Shown: positions 1-6,686 of the stretch, piece after piece
Layout: every line of letters begins with the position of its first letter
How positions within the stretch are numbered: the stretch's first letter is position 1
Assembly: GCA_019115345.1 (NCBI GenBank)
Contig: DXDV01000135.1
Location: 1 to 15,785, forward strand
Direction: 5' to 3'
Source: Candidatus Intestinimonas stercorigallinarum
GTDB lineage: Bacteria; Bacillota; Clostridia; Oscillospirales; Oscillospiraceae
Length of the DNA stretch: 15,785 nt
The notes under the pieces: model-generated
What the model was told of the DNA's origin: nothing
The model's input: the letters and a program-made list of their open reading frames with translations, nothing else
Database searches by the model: none
Program-made: the position numbers and the translations under genes

Positions 1-1
1 G

Positions 2-571
2 GTCCTGGTGCTGGCCGCCCTCTGGGCCATCCTGGCCCAGCCCTCCCTCACTCCGCAGATGGCCATGGAGCGGGCCATAGCCTACTACCATTTCGGCCCC
101 GGCACCGTCCTCCGCTCCGACCGGGTCACGCCGCCGCCAGAGACCGACCCGCAAGTTCTAGGCTACCATTTTGACGAGGATACCCACTATTTTCTGCTGG
201 GGGATCAGGAGTGGCTGGCCCTGGTCCTCTGCGATCGCAACGGACTCCTGTGGGACTGGGAGCGCCCCACCTTCTGGCAGCCCGACCCGGAGGCTGCGGT
301 GAGCTGTGTGGAGACGGGCGGCTTCCTGGCGGGCACCGTCCAGGACCCCCGGGTGGCCCGGATCACCGTCCACTATGACCTCACCTACCGGGCCGTCGAC
401 AACGGTCCGCTCCTCCGGCTCCCCCGTTCTGCCGAGACCCGGGACCTGGAGCAGGGCGTTTTCTGCCTGACCCTCCAGCGCAGCGGCTATATGGAGGACC
501 TCACCGTCCGGGCCTACGACGCCGGCGGTTCCCTCCTCTGGGAGGGCGCTCCCGCGCCCACCGGGACCTGA
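2..571 (+). CDS. Unrecognised exported or membrane-anchored protein, 5' end outside window
   Basis: The reading frame is open from the first bases of the window to a TGA at 569-571. A GTG at 8 could be read as a start, but the frame is already open upstream and the first visible residues (VLVLAALWAILAQP) look like the end of a signal peptide or membrane anchor, so the true start is probably before the window. The rest, about 170 residues, is soluble, rich in Asp, Trp and Tyr, with alternating hydrophobic residues in the second half (for example ITVHYDLTYRAV and DLTVRAYDAGGSLLW) that suggest a beta-sheet extracytoplasmic domain. I do not recognise the family. It lies about 105 bases upstream of an SLH-like gene on the same strand. 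Because a good promoter sits between them, the two are probably separate transcription units. Confidence 0.7.
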   Translation, partial: VLVLAALWAILAQPSLTPQMAMERAIAYYHFGPGTVLRSDRVTPPPETDPQVLGYHFDEDTHYFLLGDQEWLALVLCDRNGLLWDWERPTFWQPDPEAAVSCVETGGFLAGTVQDPRVARITVHYDLTYRAVDNGPLLRLPRSAETRDLEQGVFCLTLQRSGYMEDLTVRAYDAGGSLLWEGAPAPTGT

Positions 572-616
572 GGACCCCTCTGACCTATCTCGGCTGTCCC
601 CTCGACCCCCTTCCCC

Positions 617-645
617 TTGACCCGCACCCTAGAAAATGGTATTTT
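617..645 (+). promoter_or_regulatory. Sigma-70/SigA-type promoter of the 677 gene
   Basis: A -35 box TTGACC (617-622) is followed by exactly 17 bases and a -10 box TATTTT (640-645). Transcription would start near 652, leaving a leader of about 25 bases before the ATG at 677. The short AT-rich patch stands out from GC-rich surroundings. The rest of the 572-676 gap shows no gene. Confidence 0.6.
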
Positions 646-676
646 ATGGCACACCACTGTGAAATGAGGGAGTGCC

Positions 677-1189
677 ATGCGAATTTCCGCCGCCCTGCTC
701 CTGCTGTTCCTGCTGCTCTTTCCCAGGGCCAGGGCCGCCGCCGTTCCCGCCGCCGTCACCCGGGGGGAGTTCGTGGTCCTGCTGTGGGAGAGCGCCGGGG
801 CCGTCCCCGGGGACGCCGCCCAGGGCTTTTCCGACGTGCGGAAAGACGACCCCTGCTCCACGGCGGTGGGATGGGCGGCGGAGCGGCGGCTGGTGCTGGG
901 CACCGGCGGGGACCGCTTCGAGCCCGACCGCCCCATCACCCGGGAGGAGGCCGCCCTCCTCCTCCGCCGCTGGGCTACCCTCCAGGGCCGGGATACCTTT
1001 CTCCCCGATGGGGTGGCGGCGTGCAACGACTACGCCGATCTCTCCTCCTGGGCCGGGGACGCCCTCTGCTGGGCCACGGACACCGGCCTGCTCTCCTGGT
1101 CGGACGGCGGCCGCCTGGACCCCAAGGGCACGCTGACCCCGGAGGACGCCGCCGACATTTTCCACCGCTTCCGCTATGGGCAGCCATAA
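677..1189 (+). CDS. Small secreted SLH-like domain protein
   Basis: This 170-residue protein starts with a clear signal peptide: Arg2, a hydrophobic run from about 5 to 16, then ARA with likely cleavage after Ala20. The mature part resembles S-layer homology (SLH) units: VTRGEFVVLLW (27-37), a WAAERRLVLGTGGDRFEPD stretch (66-84), PITREEAALLLRRW (86-99), then a second FxDLxxW-like unit (about 117-165, YADLSSWAGDALCWA followed by LTPEDAADIFHRF). SLH units bind secondary wall polymers and hold proteins on the cell surface. No other domain is attached, so the partner or function is unknown. The ATG is preceded by a modest purine-rich site (GAGGGA). The gene has its own promoter and ends two bases before a strong terminator. 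It appears to be a host gene that forms the left border of the phage island. Family assignment is fairly sure; the number of SLH units is not. Confidence 0.8.
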   Translation: MRISAALLLLFLLLFPRARAAAVPAAVTRGEFVVLLWESAGAVPGDAAQGFSDVRKDDPCSTAVGWAAERRLVLGTGGDRFEPDRPITREEAALLLRRWATLQGRDTFLPDGVAACNDYADLSSWAGDALCWATDTGLLSWSDGGRLDPKGTLTPEDAADIFHRFRYGQP

Positions 1190-1190
1190 A

Positions 1191-1233
1191 AAATAGGCCG
1201 TTGGATTCCAAAACGGAATCCAACGGCCTATTT
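1191..1233. terminator. Bidirectional rho-independent terminator between convergent genes
   Basis: A perfect 19-bp inverted repeat (1191-1209 and 1215-1233) encloses a 5-base loop (AAAAC). The stem begins with AAA and ends with TTT, so on either strand a U-rich tail follows a GC-containing stem. The left arm starts one base after the TAA of the SLH-like gene (1187-1189), and the right arm ends immediately before the stop codon of the holin gene on the other strand (1234-1236). It can therefore end both transcription units and marks the 3' boundary of the phage operon. Confidence 0.9.
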
Positions 1234-1677
1234 CTACGTTTTGTAATTATTTTCTCCCCGGTCGTTCTGCTCTTTGAGCACATCCAGGGCCTCCCGGAGG
1301 AAGGCGGGGTAGGGCACGCCCATGAGCCCCAGGTTCTCCAAAATGGACAGCCCCTCGTTGCCCACGAAGAACAAAATGACCGCCGTCCTGGCCCAGTCTC
1401 CCCCCAGCAGGCGATCCAGCCGGGCTCCCACCAGCACCAGCAGCAGCTCGGCGCCCTTTTTGCACAGCCCCCGGAACCCGGCCCGGCTGTCCAGGGCGCC
1501 GTCGCCGCTCTTGTCGGAGCGCTTGAAGACCCCGGCCACCACCAGCCCGGAGAGGTAGTCCACCGCCATGCACACCACCAGGGTCTGCAAGGCGGCGTCC
1601 CAGCCCCCCAGGGCGGAGGCCACGGCGCTGCCGGCCAAAGCCGTCACCGCCAGCGCCGCTTCCTTTACTCTGGTCAC
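1234..1677 (-). CDS. Phage holin, TcdE/Cph1-like family
   Basis: This small membrane protein (147 residues) resembles the phage toxin-secretion/lysis holin family. Holins form lesions in the cytoplasmic membrane at the end of the lytic cycle so that endolysin or particles can leave. Hydrophobic segments are visible at about 6-24, 29-50 and 78-110, with the family-like WDAALQTLVVCMAVDYLSGL (26-45) and a charged C-terminus. The start is the GTG at 1677, which overlaps the upstream TGA as GTGA. An upstream in-frame extension to 1716 would overlap the tail protein by 40 bases and adds only low-complexity Gly/Arg residues, so I rejected it. It is the last gene of the operon, and no endolysin gene accompanies it within the island. 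Confidence 0.88.
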   Translation of the reverse strand: MTRVKEAALAVTALAGSAVASALGGWDAALQTLVVCMAVDYLSGLVVAGVFKRSDKSGDGALDSRAGFRGLCKKGAELLLVLVGARLDRLLGGDWARTAVILFFVGNEGLSILENLGLMGVPYPAFLREALDVLKEQNDRGENNYKT

Positions 1678-2132
1678 ACCTCCACCTCGATCCAGCCCGT
1701 CACGCCGGGCTCCCACACATTGTTGTCCACGGTGCTCTCATAGACCTTGCCCTGGTAGCGCACCCGGTCCCCGGTCTGATAGGCGTCGTGGGTGCCGGCG
1801 GGCTGCACCCACTCGGGGATGGCCTCCGGGTCCTCCGTGGTCACCCCCAGGGGGGTGTAGAGGGCGGGGGCGTCCTCCATGGGCCAGTCGGCCTGACTGG
1901 TGTGGTCCTGGACCACCCGGTAGAGGTTTCCCGCCGCGTCGGAGATCCGTTCCCCGGCGGTGTAGGCCGTCTCAGTCTTCCACTCCGGGAAGAGGGCCCC
2001 CACCAGGGCCGCCTCCTCGTCGCTGAGGGCAGCGGCCTGCCGCTTGGCCAGCAGGAGGACCGCCTCCTGCTCCAGGTCGTACCGGTCCTTTTCATAGAGG
2101 ATCACCCCGCGGGCGATCTGCTCTGCTCTCAT
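1674..2132 (-). CDS. Small tail protein with carbohydrate-binding modules
   Basis: This 152-residue protein carries two aromatic-rich repeats like those of CBM5/12 (chitin-binding type 3) modules. The first is at about 51-93, with AYTAGERI, LYRVVQDHTSQADW and APALY. The second is at about 109-149, with AYQTGDRVRYQGKVYES and W-rich ends. The N-terminal 50 residues are helical and may attach to the tail tip. Similar short modules are common near the 3' end of Gram-positive phage tail operons and are thought to touch cell-surface glycans. It follows the baseplate genes, where fibres normally sit, and no long fibre gene is present, so it is the best candidate receptor-binding component. The ATG at 2132 is preceded by a purine-rich site (GAAGGGAGAG). 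The stop overlaps the holin start. Receptor function is an inference. Confidence 0.8.
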   Translation of the reverse strand: MRAEQIARGVILYEKDRYDLEQEAVLLLAKRQAAALSDEEAALVGALFPEWKTETAYTAGERISDAAGNLYRVVQDHTSQADWPMEDAPALYTPLGVTTEDPEAIPEWVQPAGTHDAYQTGDRVRYQGKVYESTVDNNVWEPGVTGWIEVEV

Positions 2133-2147
2133 GCTTTTCTCTCCCTT

Positions 2148-2720
2148 CTAGGTGTCGTGCACCAGCTTCTCCAGCTCCTCCCAGCTGTATTCTCCGGCCT
2201 CGATGTCGCCCCAGGTGTCGAAGAGGGCCTCCATCCGCGCCCAGGTGACATACCAGAAAACATATTCGATGTCCAGGTGGCAGGGCAAAATGTCCTCGAT
2301 GATCTGCCGCAGCTCCTCAAAGCCGTCGGGGATGCCGGGCACATCGGGGAAGCGCACCTCCACGCAGCCCGGAACGCCGGTCTCGCTGGCCACGGCGTTG
2401 AGGCCGCAGCCGGCCAGGTTGTCGTTGATGGCGGCCAGGGTGAAGCTGTCTCCGCCGATGCGCAGCAGGGCGGCCAGGGCCGCCCGCCGCCGCTCCGGAT
2501 CGTCGGTCACCGGACGGCGGACCAGCAGGCTCTCCACCGCCTCCAGGCCGCTGCCCTGGGCGGTGGTGAGGAGCATCTCCCGCTCCACCTGGTCCAGGGC
2601 CGTCCCGCAGCCGTCCAGGGCGCTCCCGGCGGCGGCGAGCTCTCCCGCGCCGTAGCCCTCCTCCAGCCGGTAGACCCCCAGGGGCCGCAGCAGGTCCTTC
2701 AGCGCTTCCGCATAGCTCAT
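2148..2720 (-). CDS. Baseplate/tail protein of the DUF2313 (XkdU, Mu gp48-like) family
   Basis: The 190-residue product resembles the YmfQ/XkdU/Mu gp48 group of baseplate proteins (DUF2313), equivalent to P2 gpI, which bridge the wedge protein gpJ and the tail fibre. Typical family features are a helical N-terminus beginning with YAEALKDLLRPLGVYRLEEG, a middle segment VTDDPERRRAALAALLRIGG (about 91-110), and an aromatic C-terminal part with DILPCHLDIEYVFWYVTWARM (about 141-161). The ATG at 2720 overlaps the stop of the gpJ-like gene as ATGA, which is the usual gpJ-gpI order and suggests coupled translation. It is followed after 15 bases by the small carbohydrate-binding tail protein. Confidence 0.85.
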   Translation of the reverse strand: MSYAEALKDLLRPLGVYRLEEGYGAGELAAAGSALDGCGTALDQVEREMLLTTAQGSGLEAVESLLVRRPVTDDPERRRAALAALLRIGGDSFTLAAINDNLAGCGLNAVASETGVPGCVEVRFPDVPGIPDGFEELRQIIEDILPCHLDIEYVFWYVTWARMEALFDTWGDIEAGEYSWEELEKLVHDT

Positions 2721-3772
2721 GCCATCCCCTCCACCGTGAGGCTGGACAGCTGGGGCAGCTCATCGGCTGCCACCGCCACGTCGGCGGCGGGGGAGAGGAT
2801 CTGGTAGTTCTCCACGCCCTCCACGGCGTAGATCAGGTCTCCCAGCTTGACCCGCAGCACATTTTCTCCCAGCCGGCGGCCGTCAAACCAGCTCCGCAGG
2901 GCGGCTTCCACCGCCGCATACACCTGCCCGGCCTCCTTGTTGGCGGCGGCCGCCACCTGAACGGACACCGCCACCTCCTTCATGGCGGGGGCCCGGACCT
3001 GGAGGTCCACGGCGATCTCTCGCCGCTCCTCAAAGTAGTCCGTCAGCGCCTCCAGCAGCCCGGCGTCGGGGACACCGGCGGCGGTGGCCACCACCACGTC
3101 CACCGTTCCCACGCCCCTGGGCCGGGGGATCACCGTGGCCGCCGCCACCTCCTCGAAGGAGAGGGCGCCCTGCTGGTAGAAGGCGGCGTTTGCGCCGTTG
3201 GGCATCCGCCGGTAGGTCTCCAGCACCCTGGCGCGCAGGGTCTCGTCGTCCTCCGGGTCGGTGCCGCCGGAGAAGGCCTCCGGATTGGTACACCGGCTCA
3301 CCCCCACCGGGGCCACCGCCATGGTGAGGATGGTCCCCGCCGCCACGTTGCCGGCACTTCCCGGCTCCAGGGCCCTGGCCCGGACGTCGGTCTGGGTGGT
3401 CCCCGCCTGGAGGACGCCGGTCTCCACGGTCTCAAACCGCACCAGCCCCGCCGTCATACACACGGTACCGGCGGGGATCTCCCGGTCCTGGCTCGCAGCG
3501 CTGTCCACGGTGAAGCGGAGGACCCCCTCCGCCGCCGTGGCCGCCCGCCGCTCCAGTCCCCGGAGCTGGGCGTGCATATCCAGGCGCGTCCCCTCCGCCG
3601 TCTGGGGGAAGCACTGCCGCTCCACCCATTCACACTGGACATAGAGGGCGAACACCTGGGCGGCCATGGCGTACATCCGCACCGCCAGGTCGCCGCTCTC
3701 CGCCGCCTCGCTGCCGGTGGCGGCGGCATAGTCCCCCATCATCTCGTTGTAGATCTCCTCCACGCTCTTCAC
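2717..3772 (-). CDS. Baseplate J-like wedge protein (XkdT, Mu gp47-like)
   Basis: A 351-residue baseplate J-like protein, close in size to PBSX XkdT. Family members form the baseplate wedges that hold the sheath and trigger contraction. Recognisable stretches are the N-terminal helix with SVEEIYNEMM, CFPQTAEGTRLDMHAQLRGL (about 54-73), the beta-rich middle ending in LEPGSAGNVAAGTI, and the GGTDPEDDETLRARVLETYR segment (about 169-188), which is characteristic of gp47-like proteins. The start is a GTG at 3772; GGGAGG lies at a good distance before it in the 19-base gap after the gp25-like gene. The stop overlaps the next gene as ATGA. Confidence 0.93.
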   Translation of the reverse strand: MKSVEEIYNEMMGDYAAATGSEAAESGDLAVRMYAMAAQVFALYVQCEWVERQCFPQTAEGTRLDMHAQLRGLERRAATAAEGVLRFTVDSAASQDREIPAGTVCMTAGLVRFETVETGVLQAGTTQTDVRARALEPGSAGNVAAGTILTMAVAPVGVSRCTNPEAFSGGTDPEDDETLRARVLETYRRMPNGANAAFYQQGALSFEEVAAATVIPRPRGVGTVDVVVATAAGVPDAGLLEALTDYFEERREIAVDLQVRAPAMKEVAVSVQVAAAANKEAGQVYAAVEAALRSWFDGRRLGENVLRVKLGDLIYAVEGVENYQILSPAADVAVAADELPQLSSLTVEGMA

Positions 3773-3791
3773 GCCAAATTCCTCCCTTGCC

Positions 3792-4136
3792 TCACAGCGT
3801 CACCTCCGCCGTCAGGCCCTCTCCCTTCCACTCCAGGGCCACCCGGACCTGGAGCCGGCCATCCATTCCGCCCTCCACGGTCACCTCTGTGACCTCCACG
3901 TCCTCCTCCCGGAGAGCCTCGGCGGCGTACTGCCGGGCCAGGGCCTGCCGGACGCCGGGCTTCTCCCGGGGCAGCAGATAGAGCCGGCTCCCCAGCTCCG
4001 GCAGGAAGGGGAAGCTCCCCCGCCGGACCTGGAGCCGGAAGAGGACCCGCTGCAAGAGGTCCTGAGCGCCCTCCACGCTCTGGAGCCCGCCCCGCTCGTC
4101 GGCCACATAGTCGCCGTTCTTAAGCAGCAGCGCCAT
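3792..4136 (-). CDS. gp25-like baseplate wedge protein (XkdS/DUF2634-like)
   Basis: This 114-residue protein has the size, position and pattern of gp25/GPW-type baseplate proteins. These bind between the hub and the gpJ-like wedge and nucleate the sheath. Features include MALLLKNGDYVADERGGLQS at the N-terminus, ELGSRLYLLPREKPGVRQAL (about 47-66), matching the family's conserved turn after the 'fPfLPelGs' strand, and EDVEVTEVTVEG near the end. The ATG at 4136 immediately follows the stop of the spike gene, with GGAGGAAGGGGGG inside the upstream coding sequence serving as ribosome site. The assignment rests on motif and synteny. Confidence 0.83.
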   Translation of the reverse strand: MALLLKNGDYVADERGGLQSVEGAQDLLQRVLFRLQVRRGSFPFLPELGSRLYLLPREKPGVRQALARQYAAEALREEDVEVTEVTVEGGMDGRLQVRVALEWKGEGLTAEVTL

Positions 4137-4532
4137 CTACACCAGCCCCCCTTCCTCCTGCACTTTCGGTTCAAACAGCTCCTCGATGGGGACGCCGTTG
4201 AGCTTCACCGTCCCCCGCAGGTCCACCGTCCCGTCGTTGCCCAAAAAGACCTCCGCCGTCCGGCTGAAGATCCGTACCTCGCCGGGGGCCAGCTCCCCGG
4301 CGCCCGGCACACCGGCCACCCACAGCTCCTCGCCGTCGGCGCCGGACTTGAGCACCAGAACCGTCTCCCCCTCCGCCGGCCGCCAGCAGTAGCCGCCGGG
4401 GCTGAGCACGGGCAGATCCCGCCGCTCACCGGCGAGGTAGACCGCCGTCTCCTCCCCCTCCAGGGTGACCACGCCGGTCTCCGGCTCCTGGCGGCTTCGG
4501 GAGACTTCCCGGCTCTGTCTGGAAAGCCACAT
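4137..4532 (-). CDS. Baseplate spike/assembly protein (gpV- or XkdR-like)
   Basis: A 131-residue beta-rich protein located between the hub and the gp25-like gene, where P2 gpV or PBSX XkdR sits. The N-terminus is basic (WLSRQSREVSRSRQ). An OB-like barrel with GYCWRPAEGETVLVLKSG and ELWVAGVPG follows, then a short spike-like C-terminus containing GEVRIFSRTAEVFLGNDGTV and GTVKLNGVPIEELF. Such proteins form the needle tip under the hub and puncture the cell envelope. It is short for a gpV protein, so the needle would be small. The ATG at 4532 has GGAGGAAGG upstream in a 16-base gap. Confidence 0.78.
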   Translation of the reverse strand: MWLSRQSREVSRSRQEPETGVVTLEGEETAVYLAGERRDLPVLSPGGYCWRPAEGETVLVLKSGADGEELWVAGVPGAGELAPGEVRIFSRTAEVFLGNDGTVDLRGTVKLNGVPIEELFEPKVQEEGGLV

Positions 4533-4548
4533 GGCCCTTCCTCCTCTC

Positions 4549-5502
4549 TCATATGGCCCCGTCGGGCTCGCCCAGGGTGAGGGTGGTGCCGCCGCCCCGG
4601 GCGTCGGCGGCCACCCTGGCCTCCAGCACCCGCCAGGTGCCGGCGCAGTCCCAGCCGGGGCGCTCCATCCGCAGCAGGTCTCCCGGCCAGGCGAAAAAGA
4701 GCTCCGGCACCGTGATGGTGAGCCGCCGGAGCTCCTTGGCCGACTGCTCCAGCTGGAACTGGCCGCTGTACCGCATGGCCTGGTAGCTGCTCCTGCCCGG
4801 CATGGTCATGACCTGACGGCGCCGGAGTCCCTGGGCCGCCAGCTCGCTGTTTTCCACCCGCTCCACCGTCATCCTGGACTTGTCCCGGACCAGGATCTGG
4901 GAGAGGACGCCATAGCGCCGTACCCGCCAGGCCATATCGGTAACGGCGGTGTCCCCCCGGAGCACCAGCGCCTCGCCGTCGGGGAAGGGGGCGATGACCA
5001 GCCGCCCTTCCCGGTCGAAGCGGGGGGTGATGCCGCCGTGATAGCAGGCAAATTGGTAGAGGACCTGCCACTCGCTCTGTCCGCTCTGGATGGAAAAGCC
5101 GCTCACCGCCGGCAGGCCGGACACCTGGCTCACCTGGATGCCGTAGGGCTCCACGTGATCCCGGAGGATATCCTCCGCCGTGGCGGTGAGGTAGTCGGCG
5201 GGCAGGGCCTCGTTGTCCAGCAGCAGGGCGGCCATACCCCGTCCGCTCACCTCCAGATAGCCGCCGGAGCCCCCGATCCGGTGCTCCACCTCGTCCACCA
5301 CCCCCCGGAAGCGGGGCGCGCCGTCCTCGGTCAGGGTGAAGGTGACCGCCTTCTCCGCGCCGCTCTCCTCTCCCGGCTCCCAGGGGCAGAGCAGCCGGAA
5401 GCTGTCGCAGGGCACGCCTGCGGTGTACTCCAGCTCCCACTCCAGGGGCTCCGGCAGCCGCAGCTGAGCGCCGTCCCAGCAGGATAACCGCCACTCCATC
5501 AT
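4549..5502 (-). CDS. Tail hub protein (XkdQ, gp27/gpD-like)
   Basis: The 317-residue product resembles the XkdQ family of tail hub proteins, related to phage T4 gp27 and P2 gpD, which connect tube and spike. Visible features are the N-terminal beta domain with WELEYTAGVPCDSFRLLCPW, GVVDEVEHRIGGSGGYLEVSGRG around the hub strand region, a segment predicted to be alpha/beta with SIQSGQSEWQVLYQFACYHG (about 138-157), and the C-terminal PGDLLRMERPGWDCAGTWRV. The frame is open far upstream (to 5817), but homology-like sequence begins at the ATG at 5502, which overlaps the LysM gene stop as ATGA; a second ATG lies at 5499. It is close in size to its PBSX counterpart. Confidence 0.88.
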   Translation of the reverse strand: MMEWRLSCWDGAQLRLPEPLEWELEYTAGVPCDSFRLLCPWEPGEESGAEKAVTFTLTEDGAPRFRGVVDEVEHRIGGSGGYLEVSGRGMAALLLDNEALPADYLTATAEDILRDHVEPYGIQVSQVSGLPAVSGFSIQSGQSEWQVLYQFACYHGGITPRFDREGRLVIAPFPDGEALVLRGDTAVTDMAWRVRRYGVLSQILVRDKSRMTVERVENSELAAQGLRRRQVMTMPGRSSYQAMRYSGQFQLEQSAKELRRLTITVPELFFAWPGDLLRMERPGWDCAGTWRVLEARVAADARGGGTTLTLGEPDGAI

Positions 5503-6068
5503 CCGACGGTCACCTGCTCTCCGGGCAGGATCAGGTTGGGATTTTTGATCTGGGGATTGCGGGAGATGAGCTCGGTGAGCTCCACGCCGTAGTCCCGGGC
5601 GATGCCCCACAGGGTCTCCCCGGCGGCCACCGTGTGGACCAGTCCGCCGCCGCCCGCCCCGGTGGTCCCGCTCTCCCCGGCGGCGAGCTCCTCCCGCCGG
5701 ATGGCGGTGTCGGTCTGTGTGCTGCTCTCCCAGAAGGTGAAGGCATAGCTCACATAATCCGCCCTGGGCTCCTGCCGAAGACTGAGTTCCACGAAGTAGA
5801 CCTCCGCCGCCTGCCACACCGGGTGGACCAGGGGGCCCGGCCCCGACAGATAAAAGACCGACGCCAGCTTTTTGAACTCCTCATAGGCCTCCGGCCCCAC
5901 GAACTCCCCCTCGCCCTTCATGACCCGCCGGGTAAGGCCCAGATCCTGCAAATGATAGCGGCCGAAGGGCACCTTCTGCGCCGCCACGCTGCGCTCGTAG
6001 TCGATGGTGTAGGTCCTGGGGTTGTGGGGCCAGACATAATCCTTGTAGCGCATGGCCGCCAGCTTCAA
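5499..6068 (-). CDS. LysM-domain tail protein (XkdP-like)
   Basis: A 189-residue protein with an N-terminal domain containing YVWPHNPRTYTIDYERSVAA, as in the phage XkdP/gp53-like group. A Gly-rich linker (about 128-141) leads to a C-terminal LysM module (about 142-188) with VAAGETLWGIARDYGV and NPNLILPGEQVTV. Such proteins link the tail tube end to the hub; LysM binds peptidoglycan-type glycans. The start chosen is the TTG at 6068, because GGGAGG lies a suitable distance upstream. An ATG at 6053 is an alternative that would remove five residues. In PBSX the equivalent gene directly follows the tape measure gene; here an unrecognised 200-residue gene takes that place. Confidence 0.88.
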   Translation of the reverse strand: MKLAAMRYKDYVWPHNPRTYTIDYERSVAAQKVPFGRYHLQDLGLTRRVMKGEGEFVGPEAYEEFKKLASVFYLSGPGPLVHPVWQAAEVYFVELSLRQEPRADYVSYAFTFWESSTQTDTAIRREELAAGESGTTGAGGGGLVHTVAAGETLWGIARDYGVELTELISRNPQIKNPNLILPGEQVTVG

Positions 6069-6083
6069 GGCGGACCACCTCCC

Positions 6084-6686
6084 TCAGAAAAGTGTAAACC
6101 CGCCGTCATAGCGCCGGGCGTCCCGCTGGAAGATCCGGTCCAGCTCCAGGGGGGCGGGGTTCTGCCGGACCGGCTCCGGCTTCCGGAGGACCACCGGTTC
6201 GGCCTGTCCCAGGCCCCGGGCCTGCTCCACCGCCGCCCTGGCCCGGCGCACAGCGGTCTCCAGATCGACCGCCGCCGTCCCGGCGGGGGCGGCTCCGCCG
6301 CCCCCCGGCGTCCATCCCCACCTGAGGGCTTCGCTCTCGCTTCGGACCTCCCCCGTCCCGGCGGGAGACCCCCGCTGCCAGGGCTGGCCGGGATCGCTCC
6401 CCGCCTGCCGGGCCACCTGGGCCAGACGGGCCTCGCTCAGCTCCCGGACCAAAAGCGGGAGTTCCTCATCCTCCCCCTGTCCGGCGCTCCCTTCCGCCCG
6501 GTCCTCCTCCATCACACCCGCCCCCCGGCCGCCGCTTTCGGCGGGCGCTCCCCTCCACGGCCCGGCAGTCTCTCCGGCCTGATTCTCAGCCCCTCCGGGC
6601 AGCACATATTCTCTCAGGTCCAGGTCCTCCTCCCGGTCCTCCTCTTCCTTCAGCGCCTCCAGCAGCCAGGCCAGCCAATCGGTCAT
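6084..6686 (-). CDS. Unrecognised 200-residue protein in the tape measure position
   Basis: I do not recognise this protein. It starts with an acidic amphipathic helix (MTDWLAWLLEALKEEEDREE), then has about 100 residues of Gly/Pro/Ala/Glu-rich, probably disordered sequence. A helical stretch follows (about 140-160, VDLETAVRRARAAVEQARGL), then the C-terminal end LDRIFQRDARRYDGGFTLF, the part that looks most constrained. It begins at an ATGA overlap with the frameshifted tail chaperone and ends 15 bases before the LysM gene. This is the slot of the tape measure protein in PBSX-type operons, but it lacks the length, the long coiled coil and the hydrophobic segments expected of one. It could be a very short or replaced tape measure, a remnant of one, or a different tail assembly factor. 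Confidence 0.72.
   Translation of the reverse strand: MTDWLAWLLEALKEEEDREEDLDLREYVLPGGAENQAGETAGPWRGAPAESGGRGAGVMEEDRAEGSAGQGEDEELPLLVRELSEARLAQVARQAGSDPGQPWQRGSPAGTGEVRSESEALRWGWTPGGGGAAPAGTAAVDLETAVRRARAAVEQARGLGQAEPVVLRKPEPVRQNPAPLELDRIFQRDARRYDGGFTLF

Noticed and set aside
646..1743. A 365-codon plus-strand frame running through the SLH-like gene, terminator and holin.
   Set aside because: It crosses a strong terminator and two well-supported genes, and its product is compositionally biased.
4205..5494. A 429-codon minus-strand frame overlapping the hub and spike genes.
   Set aside because: Its product is Arg/Gly/Ala-rich and out of frame with the hub and spike proteins, which have family-like motifs and proper starts.
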